DNA of 64,000 bases from Paramagnetospirillum marisnigri. Its GTDB lineage: Bacteria > Pseudomonadota > Alphaproteobacteria > Rhodospirillales > Magnetospirillaceae. The notes below the pieces were generated by a model. That model saw only the letters and a list, made by a program, of their open reading frames with translations. It did no database searches and was not told the origin of the DNA. Shown here in pieces: positions 27,551-36,810 of the stretch. The stretch is from assembly GCF_001650715.1 (NCBI RefSeq), contig NZ_LWQT01000055.1:124001-188000 (forward strand), written 5' to 3'. The first letter of the stretch is position 1. Each line of letters starts with the position of its first letter. The position numbers were made by a program, and so were the translations under genes.

Positions 27551-28333
27551 TCAGGGAACCGGGGTGCGCAGTTTGACCGGCGCGCGCTTGCGGCGACGCG
27601 CCATCAGATTGAGGACCTCGATGCCGAGCGAGAAGCCCATGGCGAAGTAGAGATAGCCCTTGGGCACATGGACGCCCGTCCCTTCCGCCACCAACGCCAT
27701 GCCCACCAGCATCAGGAAGGACAGGGCCAGCATCTTGATGGTGGGATGGTTCTCGATCAGTTCGGACAAGGGATTGGCCGCCACCACCATGACCACCGAG
27801 GCCAGGACCACCGCCGCCACCATCACCCACAGGTTATTGGCCATGCCCACCGCGGTGATCACCGAATCCAGCGAGAACACGATGTCGAGCACCGCGATCT
27901 GGACCACCACCGCGCCCATGCCGGCGGTCGCCGCGGCGGCCACCGCCGGGGAGGAGGCGGTTTCACCGGTCGGAGGTGCCGCGGCGGCGGCGTCTTCCTC
28001 GCCCTCCAGGCTGCCGTGAATTTCATGGGTGGCCTTGGCCACCAGGAAGACGCCACCGCCGATCATGATGATGTCGCGCCAACTGACCGGATGGTCCCAG
28101 ATGACGAAGACCGGCTCCACCAGACCCGCGACCCAACTGATGGAGCCCAGCAGGGCAATGCGGGTCACCAGGGCGAACACCAGCCCCAGGCGCCGTCCCA
28201 TGGGGCGCATCGGTTCGGGCAAGCGGTTGGAAACGATGGCGAGATAGACCAGATTGTCGACGCCAAGGACGATTTCCAGCACGGCCAAGGTCGCGAGACT
28301 GAGCCAGATGTCCGGATCGGCGAGCCATTCCAT
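27551..28333 (-). CDS. TerC-family integral membrane protein
   Basis: This 260-residue protein has about seven transmembrane helices. It contains the TerC acid motifs LEIVLGVDNLVYLA and LDIVFSLDSVITAVGM, with a hydrophilic Ala/Glu loop between helices 3 and 4. The family is implicated in metal-ion (notably manganese) efflux and tellurite resistance. The ATG at 28333 fits the domain start, while upstream in-frame residues are not conserved. A 216-base region separates it from the divergent PAS-GGDEF-EAL gene. Confidence 0.88.
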   Translation of the reverse strand: MEWLADPDIWLSLATLAVLEIVLGVDNLVYLAIVSNRLPEPMRPMGRRLGLVFALVTRIALLGSISWVAGLVEPVFVIWDHPVSWRDIIMIGGGVFLVAKATHEIHGSLEGEEDAAAAAPPTGETASSPAVAAAATAGMGAVVVQIAVLDIVFSLDSVITAVGMANNLWVMVAAVVLASVVMVVAANPLSELIENHPTIKMLALSFLMLVGMALVAEGTGVHVPKGYLYFAMGFSLGIEVLNLMARRRKRAPVKLRTPVP

Positions 28334-28549
28334 GGGAACCCCCGTGATGAGCGGCGACGGAAGCGCTCCATCGGCCAGTGCGGCGAATGTAAGACAATTT
28401 GCCCGATATTCCAGCCCCTCGTGTTCGAGCGGCCGGTATATCCAATTCCTGCCATTGGCCGTGGTGGTACGGGTTGCCTGATCCCGCCGATCCCGATACC
28501 ATCCCGATACAGCGTTTTTGGCACCCGGAACCATCCGGGAGGGGAGAGG

Positions 28550-31156
28550 GTGAGCAACAACAGATCTCCAGCCGGGTCCACCACCGCCGCCGATGACGTG
28601 GCGGGAGAGGTGGGATTCGGTGTGCCCCCGGGCGTTCCCTGCGCCCCGGAAGAGGCCTTGCCGCGTCTGGCCGAGGCGGAAGCCCGGCTGCATGGCCTGA
28701 CCCTGGGATTGCCCGGCTTCATCTTCCAGCGGACCAGGGCCGCCGACGGCGCCATCGCCTATCCCTGGATCAGCGACAGCGTCCAGGATTTGCTGGGCTT
28801 TCCCGCCACCGCCATGGCGGTCAATGCCAAGGGTTGCCTGCAGGTGATCCATTGGGCCGACCGCGACGGCCATCTGGCGGAAATCCTCCGCTCGGCCAAG
28901 ACCCTGACCTCGTGCCGCGAGGAATTCCGCGCCATCACCGCCACCGGCGAGGTACGCTGGCTGCGGGGCGCGTCCAATCCGCGTCGCACCGGGGACGGCG
29001 GGGTGACCTGGGATGGGGCGGTGGTGGACGTCACCGAGGGGCGCCGCGCCGAACTGCGGCTCGACATGCTGATGGACCATGCCGATGATTCCATCCTGAT
29101 CCTGGATTCCCAGGGTTCCATCGACACCGTCAACGCCGCCGCCCAGCGGCTGTTCGGTCGCACCGCCGCCGAGATGGTGGGGCAGCCCTTCTCCATCCTG
29201 CTGCCGCCCGAGCTGCGCCATGCCGAGCTGCTGGACGCCCCCGAGACCTCGTCTGCCACCGTGGTGGGGGGCGGTCCGCGCGAACTGACCGGCTTGCGCC
29301 AGGACGGCACCACCTTCGACCTGGAACTCTCCACCAGCGAGGTCCGGCTGGAAGGCCAGCGCCTGTTCGTGGGCATCGGCCGTGACATCACCCGCAGGCG
29401 CAGGACCGAGGCCGCATTGCGGGAAACCCAGCAGCGCCTGGGCGCCATCGCCGCCAATATGCCGGGCATGGTGTTCCAGCGCAGCCTGAGCCCCGATGGG
29501 GTCCTGTCCTTTACCTATGTCAGCGAGGGGTGCCGCGCCATTCTCGGCCTGGAGCCGGAAGAGTTGACCCGCGACCCGGACCTGTTCCTGTCCCTGCTGG
29601 GCGACGACGAACACCAGGCCTTCCTGACCGCCCTGGGCCGCTCGGCCCGCACCATGGAGCCGTTCGACGAGGAAATGTCTGTGGCGGGTACTGGCATGGG
29701 CGGACGGCGGCGCTGGCTGCGCGGCCAGTCGCGCCCGACCCAGCGTCCCGATGGGATCGTGGTCTGGGACGGTGTCTTGCTGGATGTCACCGACCGCAAG
29801 CTGGCCGAGCAACGCCTCGCCTTCCTCGCCTTCCACGACCCCATGACCCGCCTGCCCAACCGCACCGCCTTCCTGGAGCGATTCGCCGCCGCCGCCGAGG
29901 AAGCCCGCGCCCAGGCGGGCCTGATGGCGGTGGTCAGCCTGGGCATCGACCGGCTCGGCATCATCAATGCCACCATGGGCCACAGCGTCGGGGATCAGGT
30001 GCTGATGGCCGCCGCCGACGTGGTGCGCGCCGCCATCGGGTCCGGCGACGTGATGGCCCGGGCGTCGGGCGACCGCTTCCTGCTGCTGCTGACCGGGCTC
30101 GCCTCCAAGCGCGACATGACCGAGGCGCTGGACCGGCTGCATCACGGTTCCCAGGCCACGGTGACCGTGGACGGCCAGGAATTCGACATCTCCGCCGCCA
30201 TGGGCGTGTCGGCCTTCCCCCGCGACGGCGAGGACGCCGAGACCCTGATCAAGAACGCCGACGCCGCCTTCCAGCGGGCCAAATCCCAAGGTCCCGCCAC
30301 GCTGCAGATGTTCAACAAGGAGATGAGCACAAGGGCGGCCAAGACCTTGTCGCTGCAGAACCGGCTGCGCCGCGCGGTGGAGAACGCCGAGCTGTCGGCC
30401 CATTACCAGCCCCAGGTCGACCTGTCCACCGGCGCGGTGATCGGCATGGAGGCGCTGGTGCGCTGGCAGAGCCCGGAGCTGGGCATGGTCTCGCCCGCCG
30501 ACTTCATTCCGGTGGCCGAGGAATCCGGCCTGATCGACGCCGTCTGCGAATTCATGCTCGATGTCTGCGCCCATCAGAACAAGGAGTGGCAGGACCAGGG
30601 CCTGCCCGCCATTCCGGTAGCGGTCAATGTCTCGGGGCGCCAGTTCCAATATGCCCGGCGGCTGCTGTCGGCCTGCGAGCGGGTGCTGGCCACCTCCGGT
30701 CTCGACCGCCGCTGGCTGGAACTGGAGCTGACGGAAAGCTCGGCCATGCGCGACGCCGACAATGCCATCGCCGTGGTGCAGCAGCTCAAGGAAATGGGGA
30801 TCGGCTGCGCCATCGACGATTTCGGCACCGGCTATTCCTCGCTGTCGGTGCTCAAGCGCTTTCCCATTCAGAAGCTGAAGATCGACCGCTCCTTCGTCAT
30901 GGACATCACCACCGATCCCAATGACGCCGCCATTGTCGACGCCATCGTCGCCATGGCCAAGGCGCTGAAGCTGAAGGTGGTGGCCGAGGGTGTCGAGAAC
31001 CAGGAGCATCTGGACTTCCTGCGCGGCCTCGGCGCCGACCAGATCCAGGGCTATTTCTTCAGCAGGCCGCTGCCCGCCGATGGCATGCGCCAATTGCTGG
31101 CGGAAGGCCGCAAGCTGGATCTTCAGCCGCTGGACACCCTGATGGCTCATATCTGA
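28550..31156 (+). CDS. PAS-GGDEF-EAL protein, GGDEF site degenerate
   Basis: Starting from a GTG preceded by GGGAGGGGAGAG, this 868-residue protein has three PAS-like regions (about 35-155, 160-265, 285-405), a GGDEF domain (about 415-580) and an EAL domain (about 610-855). The GGDEF active-site loop reads SGDRF (about 506-510), so it is probably not a cyclase. The EAL site keeps MEALVRW (Glu about 634), NVSGRQF, LELTESS, DDFGTGYSSLS, KIDRSF, EGVE and QGYFFSRP and should be active. The likely role is a redox- or ligand-sensing c-di-GMP phosphodiesterase. Confidence 0.88.
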   Translation: MSNNRSPAGSTTAADDVAGEVGFGVPPGVPCAPEEALPRLAEAEARLHGLTLGLPGFIFQRTRAADGAIAYPWISDSVQDLLGFPATAMAVNAKGCLQVIHWADRDGHLAEILRSAKTLTSCREEFRAITATGEVRWLRGASNPRRTGDGGVTWDGAVVDVTEGRRAELRLDMLMDHADDSILILDSQGSIDTVNAAAQRLFGRTAAEMVGQPFSILLPPELRHAELLDAPETSSATVVGGGPRELTGLRQDGTTFDLELSTSEVRLEGQRLFVGIGRDITRRRRTEAALRETQQRLGAIAANMPGMVFQRSLSPDGVLSFTYVSEGCRAILGLEPEELTRDPDLFLSLLGDDEHQAFLTALGRSARTMEPFDEEMSVAGTGMGGRRRWLRGQSRPTQRPDGIVVWDGVLLDVTDRKLAEQRLAFLAFHDPMTRLPNRTAFLERFAAAAEEARAQAGLMAVVSLGIDRLGIINATMGHSVGDQVLMAAADVVRAAIGSGDVMARASGDRFLLLLTGLASKRDMTEALDRLHHGSQATVTVDGQEFDISAAMGVSAFPRDGEDAETLIKNADAAFQRAKSQGPATLQMFNKEMSTRAAKTLSLQNRLRRAVENAELSAHYQPQVDLSTGAVIGMEALVRWQSPELGMVSPADFIPVAEESGLIDAVCEFMLDVCAHQNKEWQDQGLPAIPVAVNVSGRQFQYARRLLSACERVLATSGLDRRWLELELTESSAMRDADNAIAVVQQLKEMGIGCAIDDFGTGYSSLSVLKRFPIQKLKIDRSFVMDITTDPNDAAIVDAIVAMAKALKLKVVAEGVENQEHLDFLRGLGADQIQGYFFSRPLPADGMRQLLAEGRKLDLQPLDTLMAHI

Positions 31157-31224
31157 AAGAGACAATATTTCAATATGATGGCCTGTGTAGCTTCATGTTT
31201 TTTCTGAACAGCCAACATTGGCAG

Positions 31225-31252
31225 TTGACTGGAATTGGCGCTCGGGCATAGT
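31225..31252 (+). promoter_or_regulatory. possible sigma-70-type promoter for the J-domain gene
   Basis: TTGACT and CATAGT are separated by 16 bases, 42 bases before the ATG at 31294. The -35 element is near consensus and the -10 matches four of six positions. Support is by pattern only. Confidence 0.4.
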
Positions 31253-31293
31253 CGGGGCGGGGATCAGATCACCGCCAATCTTGCGATGCGTTC

Positions 31294-32055
31294 ATGAGAG
31301 ACCAAGCCGACTCCGTCGTCACCGCCACCATCAAGCATTCCTATACCGTTCCCTGCTCCAGCGCCTTCCGTGACGCCGTCGAGCAACTGGCGGCGCGGCG
31401 CAAGGTCAATGTGGGCGACATCGCCCGCTCGGTGCTGCTGGTGGTCTCGCCCGAGGCCCTGGCCACCTGCCCCGATCCCGGCGAGCCGCCGCCCGAAGAC
31501 CGCGAGACGGTCATCCTGAAATCCGGCCCGGCCCAGGGGCGGCCCTGGCGCCGCAAGCCTCGCCTGCAGGTGCGCATGGCGCCCGGCTATCAGATCGACC
31601 ATGTCCGCCGCGCCCTCGGCCTCGCCCTGGCCATGGAGCAAGGCGCCATCCGGGTCCGCCTGGAAGACCCCAAGGCGGCGCCGCCACCCGAACCCGCCGC
31701 CGAGGACCGGCGGCCGTCGCCGCCACCCCGCGAGGAGGAGGCCTTCCCCAAGGTGGAGCGCCGCCGGGGCGTGCGCGAGCAGCACCAGAAGCTTCAGGCC
31801 ATCAGCGAGGAAATCGACCGCCTGAAGGCCATCATCAGCGTGCTGGCCTTCGAGCCGCTGCCCGATGGCGTGCAGACCCGGGCCGAGGCCTTGTATGTTC
31901 TGGGCTTCGCGCCGGGAGATTTTCCCGACGCCCGCACCCTTCGCGCCAAATTCCGCATGCTGGCCACCATCCACCATCCCGACAGCAACCACGGCGACCA
32001 CCAGCGCATGAGCCAGCTGAACCAGGCCATGCAGTTGTTGCGCGACACGCTGTAA
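31294..32055 (+). CDS. J-domain protein with novel N-terminal region
   Basis: The 253-residue protein ends in a J domain (about 200-250) with the diagnostic HPD in ATIHHPDSNHGDHQRM, which would stimulate a DnaK ATPase. The N-terminal 80 residues (SSAFRDAVEQLAARRKVNVGDIARSVLLVV) form a helical module that resembles ribbon-helix-helix DNA-binding folds, and the middle has a proline-rich linker and a coiled coil (HQKLQAISEEIDRLKAIISV). DNA binding is inference. No DnaK gene is nearby. Confidence 0.8.
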   Translation: MRDQADSVVTATIKHSYTVPCSSAFRDAVEQLAARRKVNVGDIARSVLLVVSPEALATCPDPGEPPPEDRETVILKSGPAQGRPWRRKPRLQVRMAPGYQIDHVRRALGLALAMEQGAIRVRLEDPKAAPPPEPAAEDRRPSPPPREEEAFPKVERRRGVREQHQKLQAISEEIDRLKAIISVLAFEPLPDGVQTRAEALYVLGFAPGDFPDARTLRAKFRMLATIHHPDSNHGDHQRMSQLNQAMQLLRDTL

Positions 32056-32063
32056 CCGCTTTC

Positions 32064-32681
32064 TCAGGCCACCGGCAGCCCGGTCTGGCTATCGATGGCG
32101 GGGCGGACCAGCGCCGAGAAGGCGACCACCAGCGGCCGCACCGATGGCGGAGTGCAGATCAAGGCGTCGCACAGGCAGGTCACGTCATAACGAAAGCGGG
32201 CATTGACCGCCAGGATCACCTCGGACAGGCCCGGCCAGCAATCCGCCTTGTAGGGCGGCGGCGGCGGCGCCAGGAAGGCCCGCGCATCGTCGATCAGGAT
32301 GACATGCTGGAACGGCGATTGGGCGATGGCCTCCAACTCGCCCAGCAGCGGGCAATAATCGGCGCCACCGAACCAGCCGCCACCCGCATGGGCATCCAGC
32401 CAGAACAGGGCGGGGCCGTCCAGGGTCGGCACCACATCTTGCAGCGCCAGTACCGAATCATCGTGGATCAGCGTAACATTGTCGCGCCCGGCCAGCCGGG
32501 CGCGGGCCTGGGCGTGGTAGTCCTCGTTGGATTCAACCGTGGTGACCCGCTCGAACACATCCGCCGCCCATTCCGACGAATGTCCAAGGAAGGTTCCGGT
32601 CTCGACAAAGTGCCTCAGGCCGAAGCCTTCGGCCATGGAACGGGCCAGATCGGAAAGCGGTCCGGATGTCAGCGTTCCCAT
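32064..32681 (-). CDS. SAM-dependent methyltransferase-like protein
   Basis: The 205-residue product looks like a class I methyltransferase fold: FVETGTFLGHSSEWAADVF resembles the glycine-rich motif I, TVESNEDYHAQARARL the acidic motif, NVTLIHDDSVLALQDV a motif II, and LFWLDAHAGGGW motif III. The HVILIDDARAFLAPP segment and proline-rich C-half suit a small-molecule or carbohydrate methyltransferase, but the substrate is unknown. The ATG at 32681 fits the fold. It converges on the 3' end of the J-domain gene with 8 bases between. Confidence 0.68.
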   Translation of the reverse strand: MGTLTSGPLSDLARSMAEGFGLRHFVETGTFLGHSSEWAADVFERVTTVESNEDYHAQARARLAGRDNVTLIHDDSVLALQDVVPTLDGPALFWLDAHAGGGWFGGADYCPLLGELEAIAQSPFQHVILIDDARAFLAPPPPPYKADCWPGLSEVILAVNARFRYDVTCLCDALICTPPSVRPLVVAFSALVRPAIDSQTGLPVA

Positions 32682-32716
32682 GCACTTACCCCTGCGCGGC
32701 TCTGGCCGGGGCAAGC

Positions 32717-32744
32717 AAAAGGCCCCCGGATTGCTCCGGGGGCC
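32717..32744 (-). terminator. terminator after the Bax-inhibitor-1 gene
   Basis: A perfect 10-bp stem (GGCCCCCGGA with TCCGGGGGCC, loop TTGC) is followed on the minus strand by TTTTGC. It lies 28 bases downstream of the Bax-inhibitor-1 gene stop. Confidence 0.88.
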
Positions 32745-32772
32745 ATCATCCCAAATTTCGCCGGAATAGCAA

Positions 32773-33495
32773 CTAGTCGTCGCGGCGCACGCCCATGAAT
32801 TGCAGCAGGAACATGAACAGGTTGATGAAGTCCATGTAGAGCTGGAGGGCACCGAAGATCGCCTTCTTCTGAGCCACCTCGGAGTGGTCGCCCTCCCAGT
32901 ACATCTGCTTGATGTTCTGGGTGTCATAGGCGGTCAGGCCCGCGAAGATCAGCACGCCCGCCGCGCTCATGACGAAGTGCAGCATGGGGCTGGCGAGGAA
33001 GATGTTGACGATGCCCGCGATCAACAGGCCCCACACACCCATGATCAGGAAGCTGCCCATGCCGGACAGGTCCTTCTTGGTGGTGTAGCCGTAGAGGCTG
33101 AGGCCCGCGAAGGCGGCGGCCGTGATGAAGAACACCCGGGCCACCGAGGCGCCGGTGAACACCAGGAACACCGAGGCCAGCGAGGCGCCCATCAGACCGG
33201 CATAGACCCAGAACAGGGTCGAGGCGGTCGAGGCCCGCATGGACTCGATCTTGGCGCTCATGAAGAACACCAAACCCAGCGGCGCCAGCATGAACACCCA
33301 TTTCAGGGGCGAATGCACCACGACGGCGTTAAGCGCCGGGACGCTGGCGATGACCCAGGCGACGATGCCGGTCAAGGCCAGGGCGGAGGCCATGTAATTG
33401 TACACGCTGAGCATGTACTGCCGCAGGCCCACATCGATTTGAGCGGCTTCGGCCTGGGCGGCGCTCATGTATCTGGGGTCTGATCCGAAAGCCAT
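32773..33495 (-). CDS. Bax inhibitor-1 / YccA-family membrane protein
   Basis: The 240-residue protein has seven transmembrane helices and the family features: an N-terminal YMLSVYNYMASALALTGIV, the KIESMRASTASTLFWVYAGLMG segment, SLYGYTTKKDLSGMGSFL and a C-terminal TAYDTQNIKQMYWEGD. In E. coli YccA modulates FtsH; other members affect calcium leak. Position 88 bases from ybbP does not by itself suggest coregulation. A terminator lies downstream. Confidence 0.9.
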   Translation of the reverse strand: MAFGSDPRYMSAAQAEAAQIDVGLRQYMLSVYNYMASALALTGIVAWVIASVPALNAVVVHSPLKWVFMLAPLGLVFFMSAKIESMRASTASTLFWVYAGLMGASLASVFLVFTGASVARVFFITAAAFAGLSLYGYTTKKDLSGMGSFLIMGVWGLLIAGIVNIFLASPMLHFVMSAAGVLIFAGLTAYDTQNIKQMYWEGDHSEVAQKKAIFGALQLYMDFINLFMFLLQFMGVRRDD

Positions 33496-33583
33496 GGTCG
33501 TTCCTCTGACTGAGTACGGTTGAGACTGCTACCAATATGGAGAAGTCCTGGAGGGAATCAAGTTACCGTATTTCTTGAAGGGG

Positions 33584-36124
33584 CTATTCCCCCCGCAGCA
33601 GCGGCGCCGCCTTGGCCCCCAAGGCCCGCCAGGTCCCGGCGAATCCGGCCAGCAGGCTGGCGCCGACGCAGGCGCCCAGGGTGGCGGCGGTGATCCCGGG
33701 CAGGAACACCCAGTCGGCTTTCATGACATGAACCAGGATGGCCCAGGCCGCCAGCGAGCCGGTGACGGCGGCGGCCAGGCCGGTAGCTAGGCCGATCAGG
33801 GCGAATTCCGCCAGATAGGCCCGCCACAACTGGCGCCGGGTGGCGCCCAGCACCTTGAGCACCACCGACTCCCACACCCGGCGGCGATGCCCGGCCATCA
33901 CCGCCCCGGCCAGCACCATGCCGCCCGCCGCCAGGGTCACCAGCCCGGCGAGGCGCACCGCCAGATCGGCCTGGCCGATGATGGCGCGTACCGCTTCCAG
34001 CGCCTCCTTGACCCGGATGGAGGTGACATTGGGTAGCCGGTCGGTGACGGCCTTTTCCACCGTGCCGTCGCGCTCGGGGGCGGCGCGCACCGTGGCGATC
34101 ACCGTGTAGGGCGCGCCGTCCAGGGCGCCGGGCGATAGCAGGAAGGCGAAATTCATCGACAGGCTGGACCAGTCGATCTGGCGCAGATTGGCCACCTCGA
34201 CTTCGATCTCGCGCCCCAGCACGTTCAGTCCCAGCCGGTCGCCGACCCGCAGGCCGAAGCCCTTGGCCACCGCCGCGTCCACCGAGACCAGCGGCGGACC
34301 GGCATAGGTGGCGGGCCACCATTTTCCTTCCACCACCCGCGTGCCGGGCGGTGGTTCGGCGGCGGTGGACAGGCCGCGATCGCCCCGTGCCGCCCATTGG
34401 GTTTCCGGAGCGATGCTGGCCTGACCCACCGGCACGCCGCGAATGGAGCTGATGCGGCCGCGCACCATGGCGGCATGCTCGATCCCGGAGTCCGGATCGG
34501 CGCCGCGGGCCGCCTCTTCCAACCCCGCCACCTGATCGGGCTGGACATCGATGAAGTAGAAGGATGGCGCCCGCGCGGGCAGGCGCTCGCCGAACTGGGC
34601 GGCCAGATTGCCTTCCACCAGGGCGATGGTGACCAGCACCGTCAGCCCCAATCCCAGCGACAGCACCATCCCCACCACCGCCGAGCCCGGCCGGTGGAGA
34701 TTGGCCAGCCCCAACCTCCAGGTCGGCCCCACCAGCTTGCCGTGCCGCTCCGACAGGAAGGCCGCCAGCCGTGACAGGCCCCAGGCCAGCAGCCGGAACA
34801 AGCCCAAAGTGGCGATGGCGGCAGCGACGAACCACGCCGCCAGCGGCCGGTTGCCCGAGGCCAGCACCGTCAGCGCGGCCAGACCCAGGGCGGCGGCGGC
34901 CAGCACCGTCAGGCTGGCGCGGTCGGGCCAGCCGCCCACCGGCACCGCCAGACGGCGGAACAGGGTGGAGGCGGGCACCATGCGGGCGCGGGCCAGCGGC
35001 CACAAGGTGAAGACCAGGGCCGAGAGCAGGCCGAATCCGGCGGCGTTCAGCAGGGCCACCGGAAACAATCCGGCCTTGGCGGGCAGCGGCAGCGACTCCC
35101 CGCCCAGAGCCAGCACCAACGGCGTCACCGATGCCCCCACCGCCAGACCCAGCACGATCCCGGCCAGGGCGAGGCTGCCCACCAGGATCAGATATGTGAT
35201 CAGGATCATACGGGACGGCGCCCCCAGGCATTTCAGCATGGCGATGGTGGCGATCTTGCCGTCGAGGAAGGCCTTGACCGCGTTGGCGACGCCGATGCCG
35301 CCCACCAGCAGCGCCGTCAACCCTACCAGGGTCAGGAAGGAGGACAGGGTATCGAGAAAACGGCCGACCCCGGGGGCGGCGTCGGAGATGTCGCGCAGCT
35401 GCCAGGCGGCATCCGGAAAGCGGCGCCCCAGCTCGGCCTTGGCCTCGGCGGCGGAGCGCCCCGGCTCCAGCGCCACCCGGACCGAATAGCGCACCAGACT
35501 GCCCGGCCGGATCAGGCCGGTGGCCTCCACCGCTTCCCGCGATGCCATCAGCCGGGGACCAAAGGACAGGGCGGTGGCGACGCGGTCGGGCTCCTTGGCG
35601 ATGACGGCGCGAATCTCCAGCTCGATCTCGCCCACCCGCAGCCTTTGCCCCACCGCCAGCCCCAGACGGTCCAGCAGATTGGCCTCGGCCACCGCGCCCC
35701 AGACACCGTCGCGGATGGAAAACGGATCGAGGGGATGCGACGCCGCCAGTTCCAGCTTTCCCACCAGGGGATAGGCCGCATCCACCCCTTTCAGCTCCAC
35801 CAGGGCGCGGTCGCGATTGCCATCCACCGTGGCCATCACCCGCATTTCCATGCCCTCGGTGACGTGGCCCAACTCCAGCAGGGCGGTGCGCTGGTCGCCT
35901 TGGGGCGGGGCATGGGACTGCCGTATATCCAGATCGCCGCCCAGCAGGGCGCGGGCATCGGTGGTCAAGGCCAGGTCCACGGCGGCGCGCAAGGACCCCG
36001 AGGCGGCGATTGCCGCCACCCCCAAAGCGAGGCAGGCCACCAGCACCCGCATGCCCTTCAGCCCGCCGCGCAATTCGCGCCGGGCCAGACCCAGGGCCAG
36101 GGCGAGGACCGGCGCGGCGCTCAC
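33584..36124 (-). CDS. ybbP: FtsX-family ABC transporter permease
   Basis: The 846-residue protein has two FtsX-type permease modules, about 10 transmembrane helices, and large periplasmic loops. Blocks such as LTLVGLTALLVGGIGVANAV and the C-terminal FALIGLATGLAAAVTGSLAAW are typical. It overlaps the ATP-binding gene by four bases, with tesA divergent. YbbAP-TesA is a known arrangement thought to move lipids or other hydrophobic compounds toward the periplasm. Exact substrate is unknown. Confidence 0.9.
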   Translation of the reverse strand: MSAAPVLALALGLARRELRGGLKGMRVLVACLALGVAAIAASGSLRAAVDLALTTDARALLGGDLDIRQSHAPPQGDQRTALLELGHVTEGMEMRVMATVDGNRDRALVELKGVDAAYPLVGKLELAASHPLDPFSIRDGVWGAVAEANLLDRLGLAVGQRLRVGEIELEIRAVIAKEPDRVATALSFGPRLMASREAVEATGLIRPGSLVRYSVRVALEPGRSAAEAKAELGRRFPDAAWQLRDISDAAPGVGRFLDTLSSFLTLVGLTALLVGGIGVANAVKAFLDGKIATIAMLKCLGAPSRMILITYLILVGSLALAGIVLGLAVGASVTPLVLALGGESLPLPAKAGLFPVALLNAAGFGLLSALVFTLWPLARARMVPASTLFRRLAVPVGGWPDRASLTVLAAAALGLAALTVLASGNRPLAAWFVAAAIATLGLFRLLAWGLSRLAAFLSERHGKLVGPTWRLGLANLHRPGSAVVGMVLSLGLGLTVLVTIALVEGNLAAQFGERLPARAPSFYFIDVQPDQVAGLEEAARGADPDSGIEHAAMVRGRISSIRGVPVGQASIAPETQWAARGDRGLSTAAEPPPGTRVVEGKWWPATYAGPPLVSVDAAVAKGFGLRVGDRLGLNVLGREIEVEVANLRQIDWSSLSMNFAFLLSPGALDGAPYTVIATVRAAPERDGTVEKAVTDRLPNVTSIRVKEALEAVRAIIGQADLAVRLAGLVTLAAGGMVLAGAVMAGHRRRVWESVVLKVLGATRRQLWRAYLAEFALIGLATGLAAAVTGSLAAWAILVHVMKADWVFLPGITAATLGACVGASLLAGFAGTWRALGAKAAPLLRGE

Positions 36125-36810
36125 GCCGCCACCCGCCCATCCTCGATGCGCACCACCCGGCCGCAGCGGGCCGCCAGCGTATCGTCATGGGTGACCAGAA
36201 CCAGGGTGGCGCCGAAATCGCGGTTCAGCTCGAACAGCAGATCCATCACGGCGCGGCCGGTGGCGCCGTCCAGATTGCCGGTGGGCTCGTCGGCCAGCAG
36301 CAGCCGGGGCCGGATGACGAAGGCCCGCGCCAGGGCGACCCGCTGCTGCTCACCGCCCGACAACTGGCCGGGATAGTGGTCGAGGCGATGGCCGAGGCCG
36401 ACCCGGCGCAATTCCTCGGCCGCCGCCGCGAAGGCGTCGGCCCGCCCGGCCAGTTCCAGCGGCACCGCCACGTTCTCCAGCGCCGTCATGGTGGGAATCA
36501 GGTGAAAGGACTGGAAGACGATGCCCACATGGTCGCGGCGGAACCGGGCCAGGTCGTCCTCGTCCAGGGCGGCGAGATCGTGGCCCGCCACCTGGACGCG
36601 GCCCGATGTGGGGCGTTCCAGCCCGCCCATCACCATCAGCAGGGTGGACTTGCCCGAGCCCGAGGGACCCACCACGCCGAGGGTCTCGCCCGCCGCCACG
36701 GCGAGGTCGAGACCGCGCAAGACATTGACCTCGCCCGCCAAGCTCGCCAAGTTGAGATGGATGCCCTCCAGCGCCACGAGGGGCGGGGCAGCGAGCGGGG
36801 GATGCGGCAT
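36121..36810 (-). CDS. ybbA: ABC transporter ATP-binding protein (LolD/YbbA type)
   Basis: The 229-residue ATPase has Walker A GPSGSGKSTL (about residue 43), the Q-loop IVFQSFHLIPTMTALENV, the signature LSGGEQQRVALARAF, Walker B LLLADEPTGNLD and the H-loop LVLVTHDDTLA. It energises the FtsX-type permease encoded next. The ATG at 36810 overlaps the divergent tesA start, so both genes probably share a promoter region. Confidence 0.94.
   Translation of the reverse strand: MPHPPLAAPPLVALEGIHLNLASLAGEVNVLRGLDLAVAAGETLGVVGPSGSGKSTLLMVMGGLERPTSGRVQVAGHDLAALDEDDLARFRRDHVGIVFQSFHLIPTMTALENVAVPLELAGRADAFAAAAEELRRVGLGHRLDHYPGQLSGGEQQRVALARAFVIRPRLLLADEPTGNLDGATGRAVMDLLFELNRDFGATLVLVTHDDTLAARCGRVVRIEDGRVAA

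Noticed and set aside
27551-31165. Very long open frame on the minus strand (about 1200 codons) over the PAS-GGDEF-EAL gene
   Set aside because: High GC content produces long antisense frames. The His/Gly/Gln-rich translation has no domain, while the plus-strand product matches PAS, GGDEF and EAL motifs. Only its left end, the TerC-like gene at 27551-28333, is real.
33558-36188. Alternative minus-strand frame of about 876 codons over the permease gene
   Set aside because: It is arginine- and glycine-rich without any hydrophobic helices. The neighbouring frame (33584-36124) has clear FtsX permease helices.
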